Positions 1 to 8,352 of a stretch of DNA of 64,000 bases are shown here, piece by piece. This stretch comes from Holdemania massiliensis (GTDB taxonomy: Bacteria; Bacillota_I; Bacilli_A; Erysipelotrichales; Erysipelotrichaceae): positions 558,001 through 622,000 of the forward strand of contig NZ_JAKNTK010000001.1 in assembly GCF_022440805.1 (NCBI RefSeq). Reading direction: 5' to 3'. Each line of letters begins with the position of its first letter. The first letter of the stretch is position 1. A program made the translations under genes and the position numbers. A model generated the notes under the pieces. The model was not told the DNA's origin and did not search any database. It saw only the letters and a list, made by a program, of their open reading frames with translations.

Positions 1-1796
1 AGGAAAATCTCACCAACGTCAATCACTGCGCAACCCGTCTGCGCGTGGTTGTCCGCGACGAAGCAAAAGTGAATCCAGACGCCTTAAAAAAGATTCCAGG
101 TGTGCTGGGCGTGGAAGCTCATGCCAATCAAGTCCAGGTCATCGTCGGACAAATCATTGAGGATCTGTTTCTGGAGGTTGAAAAACGCGTGGGCAAAACC
201 GAGGGAACAGCCCAGAAGCCGCAGGAGAAAAAGCTTGTCACAATTTTCTCGAATTTCCTGCAGCTGATGGCTGGGATCATGAGTCCGGTTATTCCTTCGC
301 TGATCGCCGCCGGCTTTCTAACCTGTCTGCTTTTACTGCTGAACCTGGTCTTTGGGCTGGATTCAACCAATTCCACGTATATCATTCTGAACAATCTGGC
401 GCAGTCGGTCTTCTATTTCCTGCCGGTTTTCGTTGCCTACACCTCGGCGAAGAAATTTGATACCGAACCGGTTCTGGCGATGCTTTTAGCCTGTTGGCTG
501 CTTTATCCGGATTGGGTAACGATGGCCGGAGCCGGCGGCTATACGTCATACTTCGGGATTCCGACGCTGTTAACAACGTATAACGGTGCAGTGCTGCAGA
601 TCATCCTGTCCGTCTGGGTCATGTCCAAGCTTGATCAGATGCTGAAAAAGGCCCTGCCGCTTTCCGTCCGGCATTTCCTGAAACCGTTTCTTTTGATTCT
701 GATCACATCCGTCATCACGCTGACGCTGACCGGTCCGTTAGGCGGCTTAGTCACCATTTATATCGCGATGTTCATTGCCTGGATCCGTAATTATGCCAGC
801 TGGGCTGCGGTGCCGGCGATCATCATCTTTGCCAGTACGATCGGTTTGTTATGTCCGGGCTTCCATCTGGCTTTGATTCCGATTGCCACAACCAGTCTGG
901 CCACCGTCGGCTATGACGACTTCATCAATATCTGGTTCTTCTGTTGCACGATCACCCCAGGCTTCATCGCTTTGGCCGTGGCGTTGAAAAGCAAGCAGCG
1001 CCGGCTAAAGGAAATCGCCTTCCCGGCTTCGATTTCCGCACTGTTCGGCGGGATTTCCGAACCGACAACCTATGGCATTTCCTACAAAATGCCGAAAGTG
1101 TATTTCTGCAGTATTGCGACTTCACTGATCACCGGGCTGTATGCCGGCTTCGTTCACTTGAAATGCTACGGCTTCGGCGGTTATTCGCTGACAAACATTT
1201 TATTATATCTGGGCGAAAACGGCGATACCGCAAACTTCATCAAGGCGTTAATCGGTGTGGGAATCATGGCAGTCTGCTCGTTTGTCTTCGTCTTCTTAAC
1301 CAAGTGGGATGACAGTGTCTATAATGAAGACGATGAAAGTGAAGCTGCATCCGCTTTAGCTTCCATCGAACTGTCCGCTCCGGCGGAGGGCGTCTATATT
1401 GCCCAGGAAAAAATTGCGGATCCGGTCTTTGCGGCAGGAACGCTGGGCGCTTGTTTCGGGATCCGCCCGCAGACGGATGAAGTGAAGGCTCCGATCAGCG
1501 GCATCATCAATTCGATTGCCCCAACGAAGCATGCGATTACGATCAAGGGTGAAGGCGGTGCTGAAGTGATGGTGCATATCGGCATTGATTCGATGAAGCT
1601 GGATGAACATGAAATTGAGCCGCTTGTTGAAGTCGGACAGACCGTTTCCCGCGGTCAGGTGCTGGCAAAGGTTGATCTGGAAGCCTTCAGAGCAAAGCAG
1701 CTCGACGATACGATCATTGTGATCTTATTAAACAGTGCGGCGTATGCCGAGGTCAGAGCCGACGATCAGCGCCAACAGCTGATTGCGGCAGCGTAG
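1..1796 (+). CDS. PTS beta-glucoside-type permease EIIBCA (5' end outside window)
   Basis: The reading frame is already open at base 3, so this is the 3' part of a longer gene. The first visible residues carry the EIIB phosphocysteine motif (HCATRLR). A long multi-span EIIC domain follows, with the GGISEPTTYG signature near residue 335 of the visible frame. The C-terminal EIIA domain has the two-histidine pattern (KHAITIKG, then VMVHIGID about 15 residues later). This B-C-A order is that of the BglF/glucose-sucrose permease family, which imports and phosphorylates beta-glucosides or related sugars at the membrane. The specificity cannot be read from sequence. An esterase gene follows after 15 bp and is probably co-transcribed. 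Only the start of EIIB is missing. Confidence 0.93.
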   Translation, partial: ENLTNVNHCATRLRVVVRDEAKVNPDALKKIPGVLGVEAHANQVQVIVGQIIEDLFLEVEKRVGKTEGTAQKPQEKKLVTIFSNFLQLMAGIMSPVIPSLIAAGFLTCLLLLLNLVFGLDSTNSTYIILNNLAQSVFYFLPVFVAYTSAKKFDTEPVLAMLLACWLLYPDWVTMAGAGGYTSYFGIPTLLTTYNGAVLQIILSVWVMSKLDQMLKKALPLSVRHFLKPFLLILITSVITLTLTGPLGGLVTIYIAMFIAWIRNYASWAAVPAIIIFASTIGLLCPGFHLALIPIATTSLATVGYDDFINIWFFCCTITPGFIALAVALKSKQRRLKEIAFPASISALFGGISEPTTYGISYKMPKVYFCSIATSLITGLYAGFVHLKCYGFGGYSLTNILLYLGENGDTANFIKALIGVGIMAVCSFVFVFLTKWDDSVYNEDDESEAASALASIELSAPAEGVYIAQEKIADPVFAAGTLGACFGIRPQTDEVKAPISGIINSIAPTKHAITIKGEGGAEVMVHIGIDSMKLDEHEIEPLVEVGQTVSRGQVLAKVDLEAFRAKQLDDTIIVILLNSAAYAEVRADDQRQQLIAAA

Positions 1797-1811
1797 AGAA
1801 AGGGGAATTCT

Positions 1812-2906
1812 ATGCGGAAATATGATAAGCAGCTGCTGGAGCAAATTCGGGCAAAGGAACATGTTGAAAGGATCGACGGAGTTCCTGTTCTGATGAAGCC
1901 GGTGCCGGATGATGAACGCAAGCATGTGCTGGATCCGCGGCTGCTGGAAGTCATTCGGATGAAGCAGAAAATGTTCGCGCAGCGCTCTCAAAACGGATAT
2001 CGGCTTTCGCAGGAACGTTATCGGCCGGACAAGGTGACCGAAGATTTATGCGAAGTTCAAATCGAGGTCGAAGAACAGCTGATCGACATCCAGCATGATC
2101 ATAAGATCGACGTTTATCTTTACCGCCGCCAGGATGATCAGGGCTCCCTGCCGGTGCTGATCTACTTTCATGGCGGGGGTATGACGGCTGGGGATATGCG
2201 GCTGTTTGCCAACCAGATGCGGCTTATCGCGGAATTGGCGCATGCCGTGGTTGTTTTCCCGGAATATCGGCTGGCTCCGGAGTGTCCGTATCCGGCTTCC
2301 ATTGAAGATGCCTGGGGAACCGTCCAATGGGTTGTTGAGCATGCCGAGCAGCTGAACGTTGACTTAGAGCGGCTGATGGTTGCGGGTGACAGCGCCGGCG
2401 GAGCGCTGACGAACGCCTGTTTGTTAAAGGATGAAACCGGCGTGATCAAAAAAGCGTTTGAAATTTATCCAGCCGTGGACAGCACGGATTACCATACGCA
2501 GACCCGCTACACCTGGTCGTATGATGCCTATCCGATTGTGGAAGATCAGCGTAAGGAAGCATACAGCCGGATTGATCGGATTAAAAACAGCATCGGCGTC
2601 AGCGAAGCGGAAAGTCTGTATCTGCAGGGAAAGACCAGCTATGAAAATCCGCTGGTTTCGGTGATTTATGCACCGGCAGAACGATTGGCCAAATTTCCGC
2701 CGTTGGTCATCGTGAGTGCGGAATATGATTATCTGCGCGTTGGCAGCGACTACTTTGTCTCTGTTTTGCAGGAGGTTGGCGTAAACGTGAAGTCGGTGCG
2801 CTACTGCGGCTGTGATCATGGCTTTCTCGACATGCTCGGCACGATCGTTCAATCCGAAGATCTCTGTCATTTGATCGCCAGCGAAATTCAGGCGATGGAC
2901 AAGTAA
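1812..2906 (+). CDS. Alpha/beta-hydrolase, acetyl-esterase/lipase (HSL-like) family
   Basis: This 364-residue protein has the hormone-sensitive-lipase oxyanion motif HGGG (YFHGGGMTAGD, about residue 118) and the nucleophile motif GDSAGG (about residue 195). Near the C-terminus are an Asp (SAEYDYLR) and a His (CGCDHGFLD), which complete a Ser-Asp-His triad. No signal peptide is visible, so it is probably cytoplasmic. It begins at an ATG preceded by AAAGGGG and sits 15 bp after the PTS gene. A role in deacylating an imported, acetylated glycoside is an inference from that position. It could equally act on other short-chain esters. Confidence 0.9.
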   Translation: MRKYDKQLLEQIRAKEHVERIDGVPVLMKPVPDDERKHVLDPRLLEVIRMKQKMFAQRSQNGYRLSQERYRPDKVTEDLCEVQIEVEEQLIDIQHDHKIDVYLYRRQDDQGSLPVLIYFHGGGMTAGDMRLFANQMRLIAELAHAVVVFPEYRLAPECPYPASIEDAWGTVQWVVEHAEQLNVDLERLMVAGDSAGGALTNACLLKDETGVIKKAFEIYPAVDSTDYHTQTRYTWSYDAYPIVEDQRKEAYSRIDRIKNSIGVSEAESLYLQGKTSYENPLVSVIYAPAERLAKFPPLVIVSAEYDYLRVGSDYFVSVLQEVGVNVKSVRYCGCDHGFLDMLGTIVQSEDLCHLIASEIQAMDK

Positions 2907-2916
2907 TTTTCAGTCA

Positions 2917-2940
2917 GGGGCGAGTGAATCGTCCCTTTTT
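2917..2940 (+). terminator. Intrinsic terminator after the esterase gene
   Basis: The arms GGGGCGA and TCGTCCC (one G-U pair) enclose a 5-nt loop and are followed by five T residues. It lies 10 bp after the esterase stop codon and separates this unit from the aldolase gene. Confidence 0.8.
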
Positions 2941-3085
2941 CCATCATTTTCTTTTAGGATAAAATGCTCCCCTTTCAAGCTTTCCATAATGCAGAGGAAA
3001 GCGGGGTGTGCGATAATGGAAGCAGAGAAGTAAGGCAAAGCTTTTGAAAAGACCATCCGATGCGGATGGAGAAGGAGGGATTATC

Positions 3086-3928
3086 ATGCTTGTGACGATG
3101 AAGGACATTCTCGACAAAGCCAGTGCCGGCAATTATGCGGTGGCGGCTCCCAATCTGTGGACGGAACTGGACGTTCGGGCGGTGATTGACGCCGCGGAAG
3201 AACTGCGGGCTCCGCTCATCCTGGATATCGCGTATCCAGCGAATCCGGATCTGTTTCTGTTGGGACAGATCGCCTGTTATTTTGCGAAGCGGGCCACGGT
3301 TCCGGTCGCGGTGAATCTGGATCATGGCGGTGAGAAAAAACAGATATTGGAAGCCTTCCGCGCGGGTTTTACTTCAGTCATGATCGACCGCTCGGCCTGT
3401 CCGTTTGAACAGAATGTACGGGAAGTCCGAGAAATCGTGGAACTGGCGCACGCGCTGGGGATTTCCGTGGAAGCTGAGCTGGGGCATGTCGGCATGGCGG
3501 ATCAGTATGAAAGCGATGGCGAAGCGGCGCTGACCGAACCGGAAATGGCCGCTGAGTTTATCCGGCAGACGGGCGTTGACTGTCTGGCGGTTGCGGTCGG
3601 TACAGCTCATGGTGCCTATCCGAAAGGCATGAAACCGAAACTGGATTTCAAACGGCTGGCGGCGATCAAGGAAATAACCGGAAATTTCCCATTAGTCATG
3701 CATGGTTCTTCCGGCACTGACAATGAATTGCTGCGCCAAGCCTGCCGTCAGGGAATCAATAAAGTCAACATTGCCAACGACCTGTGCCAGGCTGCCGCAA
3801 AGGCTGCGAAATGTGCCGATCTGGAAGGCAATCATGCTTATGATTTCAGCGCTGTGATCTATGAAGCGGTGAAAGCCAAGATGAAAGAGATGATCGTGAT
3901 CTATGGATCGCAGGGCAAAGCGGATTAG
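3086..3928 (+). CDS. Class II fructose/tagatose-bisphosphate aldolase family
   Basis: This 280-residue protein belongs to the zinc-dependent ketose-bisphosphate aldolase family (FbaA/GatY/KbaY). Visible family features are the zinc-binding NLDHGG segment, VEAELGHVG, a VGTAHGAYP segment with the second zinc His, MHGSSGT with the third, and the phosphate-binding KVNIANDL. It cleaves a ketose 1,6-bisphosphate into glyceraldehyde-3-phosphate and dihydroxyacetone phosphate; whether fructose, tagatose or another ketose is used is not decidable here. The start at 3086 is chosen because GGAGAAGGAGGG lies just upstream; an in-frame ATG at 3044 has no ribosome site. It is apparently monocistronic. Confidence 0.92.
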   Translation: MLVTMKDILDKASAGNYAVAAPNLWTELDVRAVIDAAEELRAPLILDIAYPANPDLFLLGQIACYFAKRATVPVAVNLDHGGEKKQILEAFRAGFTSVMIDRSACPFEQNVREVREIVELAHALGISVEAELGHVGMADQYESDGEAALTEPEMAAEFIRQTGVDCLAVAVGTAHGAYPKGMKPKLDFKRLAAIKEITGNFPLVMHGSSGTDNELLRQACRQGINKVNIANDLCQAAAKAAKCADLEGNHAYDFSAVIYEAVKAKMKEMIVIYGSQGKAD

Positions 3929-3995
3929 AAAATAACAAGCGCAGACAAATCCATTTTTAAAAGTCTGTTCAGCACAGAAAGACAGATAAGAATAG

Positions 3996-4045
3996 AAAAG
4001 ATCCACGGGATAAGAATCAGAAATTTCTGACCCATGGATCTTTTT
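3996..4045. terminator. Bidirectional terminator between convergent genes
   Basis: AAAAGATCCACGGG pairs with CCCATGGATCTTTTT across a 21-nt loop that contains a secondary hairpin (AGAAATTTCT). There are A residues before and T residues after the stem, so it can end both the aldolase gene (plus strand) and the BtpA-family gene (minus strand). Confidence 0.85.
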
Positions 4046-4077
4046 GTTTGGAAAGGGAGAAAATCACTTTGGAATGT

Positions 4078-4893
4078 TTATAAGGTTTCCCGGAACGCTT
4101 TGACAATGTCCATGAATTCTTTTACGCGTTTTTCATCGACCGCATTTTCAAAAATACCGTCAATTTTAAAGGTCGTGGCACAGACAGCGCCGTCAGCAGC
4201 GGATAATTGTCTTGTAATGTTATCTTTATTGCAGCCAGTATTGCAGAGGATCGGTGTATGTTTAACGGCTTTTTTTACCTGAGTGAGAACCTGCGTGTCA
4301 GTTTCACTGCCAGCCGTTAATCCTGAAACGCATAACGCGTCAGGCCGATTATTGAATTCCGTTGATTTTGCGATCTCAGCGATATTTCGGTCCGCAAGAT
4401 ATTTAGCCGCTTCCGGAACGATATTAAACAACATTTTTACGTTCTCCGCGCCGATCGCCATTTTATGACGCACGGTTTTTCCAACGTTGGTATTCCACAG
4501 ACCGAAATCTGATGCATAAACGCCGGAGATGATTTCACGAATAAACTTAGCATCGACAGCGACGGCCAGATCCAGTGAAGCAATCGGATCCCAGAGACAA
4601 TTTACGCCGTAAGGAATTGTGATTTCCTTTTTTAACTCACCGATCACATTAGCCATGGCGGCAACGGTCACCGGCTCTACTTTGGTTAAATAAGGCAGCG
4701 AAAATTCGTTAGAGAACATGACGCCGTCAACGCCGCCGTTCTGTAAAGCATGAAGATCTCTTCTTGCACAGTCAAGGACCTTGGCCATGCCGCCTTCCTT
4801 GTCATAGTATGGATCTCCTGGGAGCGGCTGCAGATGACACATTGCGATGATCGGCTTTTTTACGCCAAATAATTCTTCCAACCAATTGTTCAT
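4078..4893 (-). CDS. BtpA/SgcQ family TIM-barrel protein
   Basis: This 271-residue protein matches the BtpA/SgcQ family by its opening (KPIIAMCHLQPLPGDP), the GVDGVMFSNEF segment and a C-terminal barrel region (LCNTGCNKDNI). The biochemical role of the family is unsettled; members are named for photosystem I biogenesis (BtpA) or for the cryptic sgc sugar operon of E. coli (SgcQ). The start at 4893 is chosen because AAGGAGGA lies about 8 nt upstream; an ATG six bases earlier is too close to that site. It is divergent from the membrane protein/DeoR pair and shares its operator-rich spacer, so it is probably part of the same sugar-acid regulon. Confidence 0.88.
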   Translation of the reverse strand: MNNWLEELFGVKKPIIAMCHLQPLPGDPYYDKEGGMAKVLDCARRDLHALQNGGVDGVMFSNEFSLPYLTKVEPVTVAAMANVIGELKKEITIPYGVNCLWDPIASLDLAVAVDAKFIREIISGVYASDFGLWNTNVGKTVRHKMAIGAENVKMLFNIVPEAAKYLADRNIAEIAKSTEFNNRPDALCVSGLTAGSETDTQVLTQVKKAVKHTPILCNTGCNKDNITRQLSAADGAVCATTFKIDGIFENAVDEKRVKEFMDIVKAFRETL

Positions 4894-4934
4894 AATCATT
4901 TCCTCCTTGAACAACCTCATTATAGTTCAAGGAA

Positions 4935-5072
4935 TTATATGATTCTAGTGATCGAAAGTGAGTAATCATATAACGGATTAAATGTTCTTAAATCATAAAA
5001 ATACCTGTATATGATAAAAATCAATGATTTAATCAAAAATAATTCATAAAAACAAATCATAAGTGCTATAAT
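4935..5072. promoter_or_regulatory. Divergent control region with repeated AATCATATAA-like operators
   Basis: TTATATGATT (4935-4944) and AATCATATAA (4964-4973) form a perfect inverted pair with a 19-bp spacer. Related sites are AATCATAAAA (4991-5000), TATATGATA (5008-5016), AATTCATAAA (5041-5050) and AATCATAA (5055-5062). A -10 box TATAAT (5067-5072) serves the plus-strand gene at 5094; its -35 is poor. The same motif recurs upstream of ulaG/rpe and of the ascorbate PTS. The likely binder is the DeoR protein encoded just downstream; this is inferred, not shown. Confidence 0.7.
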
Positions 5073-5093
5073 GAGGACGGAGGTATCGAGGAC

Positions 5094-5822
5094 ATGAAAA
5101 AATATTCAATCAAACAACAGATCACCACAATCATCAACGCTGCCATCTTTTTGGGATTTCTTGGCTTGACCTTCAGTATGTTTATGAATTCAGAAAAAAC
5201 TATTCTGGACTGGGCCATGCTTATCCTTTGCTTAGCGATTTTCGCCTGTGCTGTTTATTATGAATATTTGAAATATTTATATCAGGATGCACTGTATACC
5301 CTGAATTTTCTGCTGGATCCGGAAGCTGCAGAGATGAAATACCGGCGTGTATGCAGACTGGATATCACGAAGAATTATGAAAAGAATTCAGGTATTTTTG
5401 AAGTGATGCTTGCGATGGAAAAAAAAGAACCCGATAAAGTCCTTAAACTCATTGCAAAAAATGAAAAGAAATTCAGAAGCAGCGTTGAATTGTTAATTGT
5501 TATGTATTATTATCAAATCAGAGCTTATCTGATGCTGGGAAATGTCAAGAAAGTCAATCAGGTTTACAGCGAGGCTCAGGCTGTTGAAAAAATGAAAAAA
5601 AGACCGAATCTGATTCATTATGATGAACTGGACGGACTGCATGAACTGGCATTGGGAAATAATAAGAAAGCCTATGAATGCTTTAAGTCCGTAAAGGTTT
5701 CTAAAATGAATCCGAAGGAAATCATCTTTATTTACAGTCAGCTCGCCAATTTATCCAGTGGCGAAGAAAAGGCCGAGTATCAGCAGCGGATTCAGGAATT
5801 AAGGGAGGGGCGCGTTTCATGA
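5094..5822 (+). CDS. Membrane-anchored helical (TPR-like) protein of unknown function
   Basis: The 242-residue product starts with two adjacent hydrophobic segments (about residues 13-31 and 36-56). A long cytoplasmic, Lys/Glu-rich helical region follows that looks like degenerate tetratricopeptide repeats (for example LHELALGNNKKAYECF). I do not recognise a named family. Its stop codon overlaps the start of the DeoR regulator (ATGA), so the two proteins are translationally coupled. This makes a role in sensing or tethering for that regulator plausible, but unproven. GGAGG lies about 10 nt before the ATG. Confidence 0.75.
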   Translation: MKKYSIKQQITTIINAAIFLGFLGLTFSMFMNSEKTILDWAMLILCLAIFACAVYYEYLKYLYQDALYTLNFLLDPEAAEMKYRRVCRLDITKNYEKNSGIFEVMLAMEKKEPDKVLKLIAKNEKKFRSSVELLIVMYYYQIRAYLMLGNVKKVNQVYSEAQAVEKMKKRPNLIHYDELDGLHELALGNNKKAYECFKSVKVSKMNPKEIIFIYSQLANLSSGEEKAEYQQRIQELREGRVS

Positions 5823-6604
5823 AAGTAAGCAAAGCAATCGTGAATGACCGCAGGATTAAGATCATGCGCCAAATTGAAGAAAAGCGGTCTGTCAGCGTAG
5901 ATGAGTTAGTTGAAAAATATCATGTATCACCGATTACAATTCGTCGGGATCTGCAGTATTGGGAGGATAAAGGCGCGATTATCCGAAACTACGGCGGAGC
6001 ATCATTAATTCAGGAATTTGTTGAGGATGCTGAATATGAAAGAACCACATTCCAGAAGGCGATTGCCAAACGTGCGGCGCTTTACATCGAGGAAGACGAT
6101 GTGATTTTTATTAACTCCAGTACGACGGCCTTGATGATTGTCGACTATATTAAAGATAAGCACGTAACGATCATCACCAACAATGCGCGGGCAATTAACT
6201 ATACACCTGATCCCAAGGTGCTGATTATTTTCACCGGCGGTGAGGTGCGGTTCCCGAAAAATTCTATGACAGGTGATTTTGCGGTCGCAGCGCTGAACAA
6301 TATCACGGCGACCAAGTGCTTCGTCGGTTGCAGCGGATTAACTGAAAATGGCATATCAACGGGATTGATGAAGGAAATGCTGATCAATCAGACAATGATC
6401 AAACGTACCAGCGGTCAGCGTTTTGTCTTGTGCGACAGCACCAAGATCGGCGTCAGCTATTCATTCTTCTACTCCAGCCTGAAAGGCTTTGATTATCTGA
6501 TTACCGATGTGAAAGCCGATGATGAAGTGATTGAGAAGGTAAAAGAAAATACCGGCATCAATGTAATCAAGGTGGAAGCGATGAAAGGCGGATGGAAAAT
6601 CTAG
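5819..6604 (+). CDS. DeoR/GlpR-family transcriptional regulator
   Basis: The 261-residue protein has the typical N-terminal winged helix (VDELVEKYHVSPITIRRDL, about residues 26-44). The DeoR effector domain follows, with the sugar-phosphate-binding segments INSSTTALMI, ITNNARAI and FTGGEVR. DeoR proteins usually repress sugar operons and release DNA on binding a phosphorylated intermediate. Its place beside SgcQ and ula-type genes, and the repeated operators in three control regions, make it the likely regulator of the whole 4-18.5 kb locus (UlaR/SgcR-like role). The start overlaps the preceding stop; AGGGAGGGG provides the ribosome site. Confidence 0.92.
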   Translation: MKVSKAIVNDRRIKIMRQIEEKRSVSVDELVEKYHVSPITIRRDLQYWEDKGAIIRNYGGASLIQEFVEDAEYERTTFQKAIAKRAALYIEEDDVIFINSSTTALMIVDYIKDKHVTIITNNARAINYTPDPKVLIIFTGGEVRFPKNSMTGDFAVAALNNITATKCFVGCSGLTENGISTGLMKEMLINQTMIKRTSGQRFVLCDSTKIGVSYSFFYSSLKGFDYLITDVKADDEVIEKVKENTGINVIKVEAMKGGWKI

Positions 6605-6621
6605 CCTCAAAGAACAAACGT

Positions 6622-6660
6622 AAAAAAAGCATTGAAATCTGAGGAAATCAATGCTTTTTT
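6622..6660. terminator. Bidirectional terminator after the DeoR gene
   Basis: AAAAAAAGCATTGA pairs with TCAATGCTTTTTT around a 12-nt loop, 17 bp after the DeoR stop codon. A-run and T-run on opposite sides allow function in both directions. The next 160 bp up to the end of ulaD (6661-6819) show no gene. Confidence 0.85.
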
Positions 6661-6819
6661 GATGCTTTTGAGCGGCTTGTTTGCGGCTGTATTCATCAGC
6701 GGAAAAGCATGCCGATAGGGATCGAATAATAGGATGTAAGGATTCAACTGCCCAATGGAAGTTATCTGACATCACAATTTTTTTCTGCAGCGCTTGTCAG
6801 CGGCTTCCTGATAAAAAGA

Positions 6820-7470
6820 TTAAGACCAGATTTCTTTGATTTTTTCCTTTAAACGGCGGGCTTCAGCGGACGGATCTTGAGCGCCGCGAATCGCTCGGCC
6901 AAAAATAAAGCAGGAAACGGGGATGCCGCGAAATTTTTCCAAGTCATCATAGCCGATGCTGCCGGTTGCGGCAACGTCAATTCCATACTCGCATAATTTT
7001 TTCAGCGTGGCAATTTCCTCTTCATCCCATCCGCCGGGTTTGTCGCCGGAATGCTGCAACGTTAATTGGGAAATTCCCAACTCTTTCCACAGCGGAACAT
7101 CATCAAAAGACCAATGGCCATAGAGCTCGATCTGCAATTGAGTTGACAGACCACGCTTTCTTGCTTCTTCTTGGACGGAAGTAATGGTGCCTGGTTCACA
7201 GGCGCACAGGATCGTTGTATAATCCGGTCTTCCGTCCAGCAGCATGCCGCCGATTTTGCTTCCGGCATCGACAATTTTCAGATCCGCCAACAGTGGCTTT
7301 TCCGGATACATTTCCCGGAAAAGTTTGACGACACGCGCGCCTTCGGCGGCAATCAAAGAGTAACCACATTCTAAAATGTCAATTTCATCAACAACGCCGG
7401 TCTGGCAGTCACGAATGGCTTCTTCGGTGCTGGAGCAGTCTAAGGCTAACTGTAAAGCAGGGATTTTCAT
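6820..7470 (-). CDS. ulaD: 3-keto-L-gulonate-6-phosphate decarboxylase
   Basis: The 216-residue protein belongs to the orotidine-monophosphate-decarboxylase superfamily, KGPDC branch. Visible are PALQLALDCSS at the N-terminus, the catalytic LLADLKIVDAG (Asp-x-Lys-x-x-Asp), LQIELYGHW with a Glu and His of the active site, and the phosphate-binding ends ATGSIG and FGRAI. It converts 3-keto-L-gulonate-6-phosphate to L-xylulose-5-phosphate and CO2 in anaerobic ascorbate breakdown. Its start overlaps the stop of the upstream ulaE-like gene by 4 bp, so the minus-strand order is ulaG-ulaE-ulaD in one operon. A hexulose-phosphate synthase role is less likely given the neighbours. Confidence 0.93.
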   Translation of the reverse strand: MKIPALQLALDCSSTEEAIRDCQTGVVDEIDILECGYSLIAAEGARVVKLFREMYPEKPLLADLKIVDAGSKIGGMLLDGRPDYTTILCACEPGTITSVQEEARKRGLSTQLQIELYGHWSFDDVPLWKELGISQLTLQHSGDKPGGWDEEEIATLKKLCEYGIDVAATGSIGYDDLEKFRGIPVSCFIFGRAIRGAQDPSAEARRLKEKIKEIWS

Positions 7471-8312
7471 TTTCTGTTTTCCTCCATAATTTTTGCTGCT
7501 AAAAAACGATGAATACTGGAAAGCTGTGGAATAAAACTCATGTCTTCCTCACACCAGACTTCCGCAGTAAAGGTCCCTTCGTAGGGAATGTGTTTGAAAT
7601 AATGCAGACAGCGGTTAAAATCGACCAGCCCTGAACCAAAGGGAACGTTATGTTCATTGTGGAAAACGGCGTCTTTTAAATGACAGGCGATGATTTCTCC
7701 ATGTGCATAAGTCAGCTCTTCCGCTGCATCATAGCCGTTATATGCAAGATTGCCCGTATCTGCATACAGCTTCAGCTGCGGATGGCAAAGTTCACAGATA
7801 TAGTCCGTACATTGGCCGATTCGGCAGAAATGCGGTACATCTTCCAGGACTTCCATGGCGAGAAGGATCGAATATTTTCTGGCAAAATCCAATACCGACA
7901 GTAAGGCGTTGGTAAACCGCGCACGAGTTGCCGGAGTGCTTGGCTTTTGATATACATCGTAAGGAGCCAGCTGAATCACAGGAATATCCAGGCGGGCTGC
8001 CAACAGCACCGCTTTTTTGATGATGTCGATTCCCTGATCAGACAACAGAGGATCACCCAGCGGAAAAAAGCGGCTGGCACTTAATGCCATTGTTCTAAAC
8101 GGCATCTGAAACTGTCGGGTCAGCGCTTTTAATTCAGCACAGTCTTGATCCGTCCAAGCCAGCCGCTGCAAACGGCAGGACTGGCCGTCGACGCTCAGTT
8201 CTATATAATCAAAACCCGTCTTTTTTGCGATCTGAAACTTTTCTTTCCACGGCAAAGCCAGGGGAATCCCTTTTTCATAAATACCAAGAGGAATGGATTC
8301 TAAGTTGGTCAT
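7467..8312 (-). CDS. ulaE: L-ribulose-5-phosphate 3-epimerase (UlaE/SgbU type), copy 1
   Basis: This 281-residue TIM-barrel protein has the UlaE opening (LGIYEKGIPL), IELSVDG, the metal-site segments AMEVLED, LYADTGNL and CHLKDA, and a final FTAEVWCEED. It interconverts L-xylulose-5-phosphate and L-ribulose-5-phosphate. It lies between ulaG and ulaD, with a 40-bp gap to ulaG and a 4-bp overlap with ulaD. A second, divergent copy is encoded at 15137-15997, so the locus has two such enzymes that may differ in substrate or timing. Confidence 0.92.
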   Translation of the reverse strand: MTNLESIPLGIYEKGIPLALPWKEKFQIAKKTGFDYIELSVDGQSCRLQRLAWTDQDCAELKALTRQFQMPFRTMALSASRFFPLGDPLLSDQGIDIIKKAVLLAARLDIPVIQLAPYDVYQKPSTPATRARFTNALLSVLDFARKYSILLAMEVLEDVPHFCRIGQCTDYICELCHPQLKLYADTGNLAYNGYDAAEELTYAHGEIIACHLKDAVFHNEHNVPFGSGLVDFNRCLHYFKHIPYEGTFTAEVWCEEDMSFIPQLSSIHRFLAAKIMEENRK

Positions 8313-8352
8313 TGAAAAAGAAGGAACAACCCGAAAGCTGTTCCTGAAAGGA

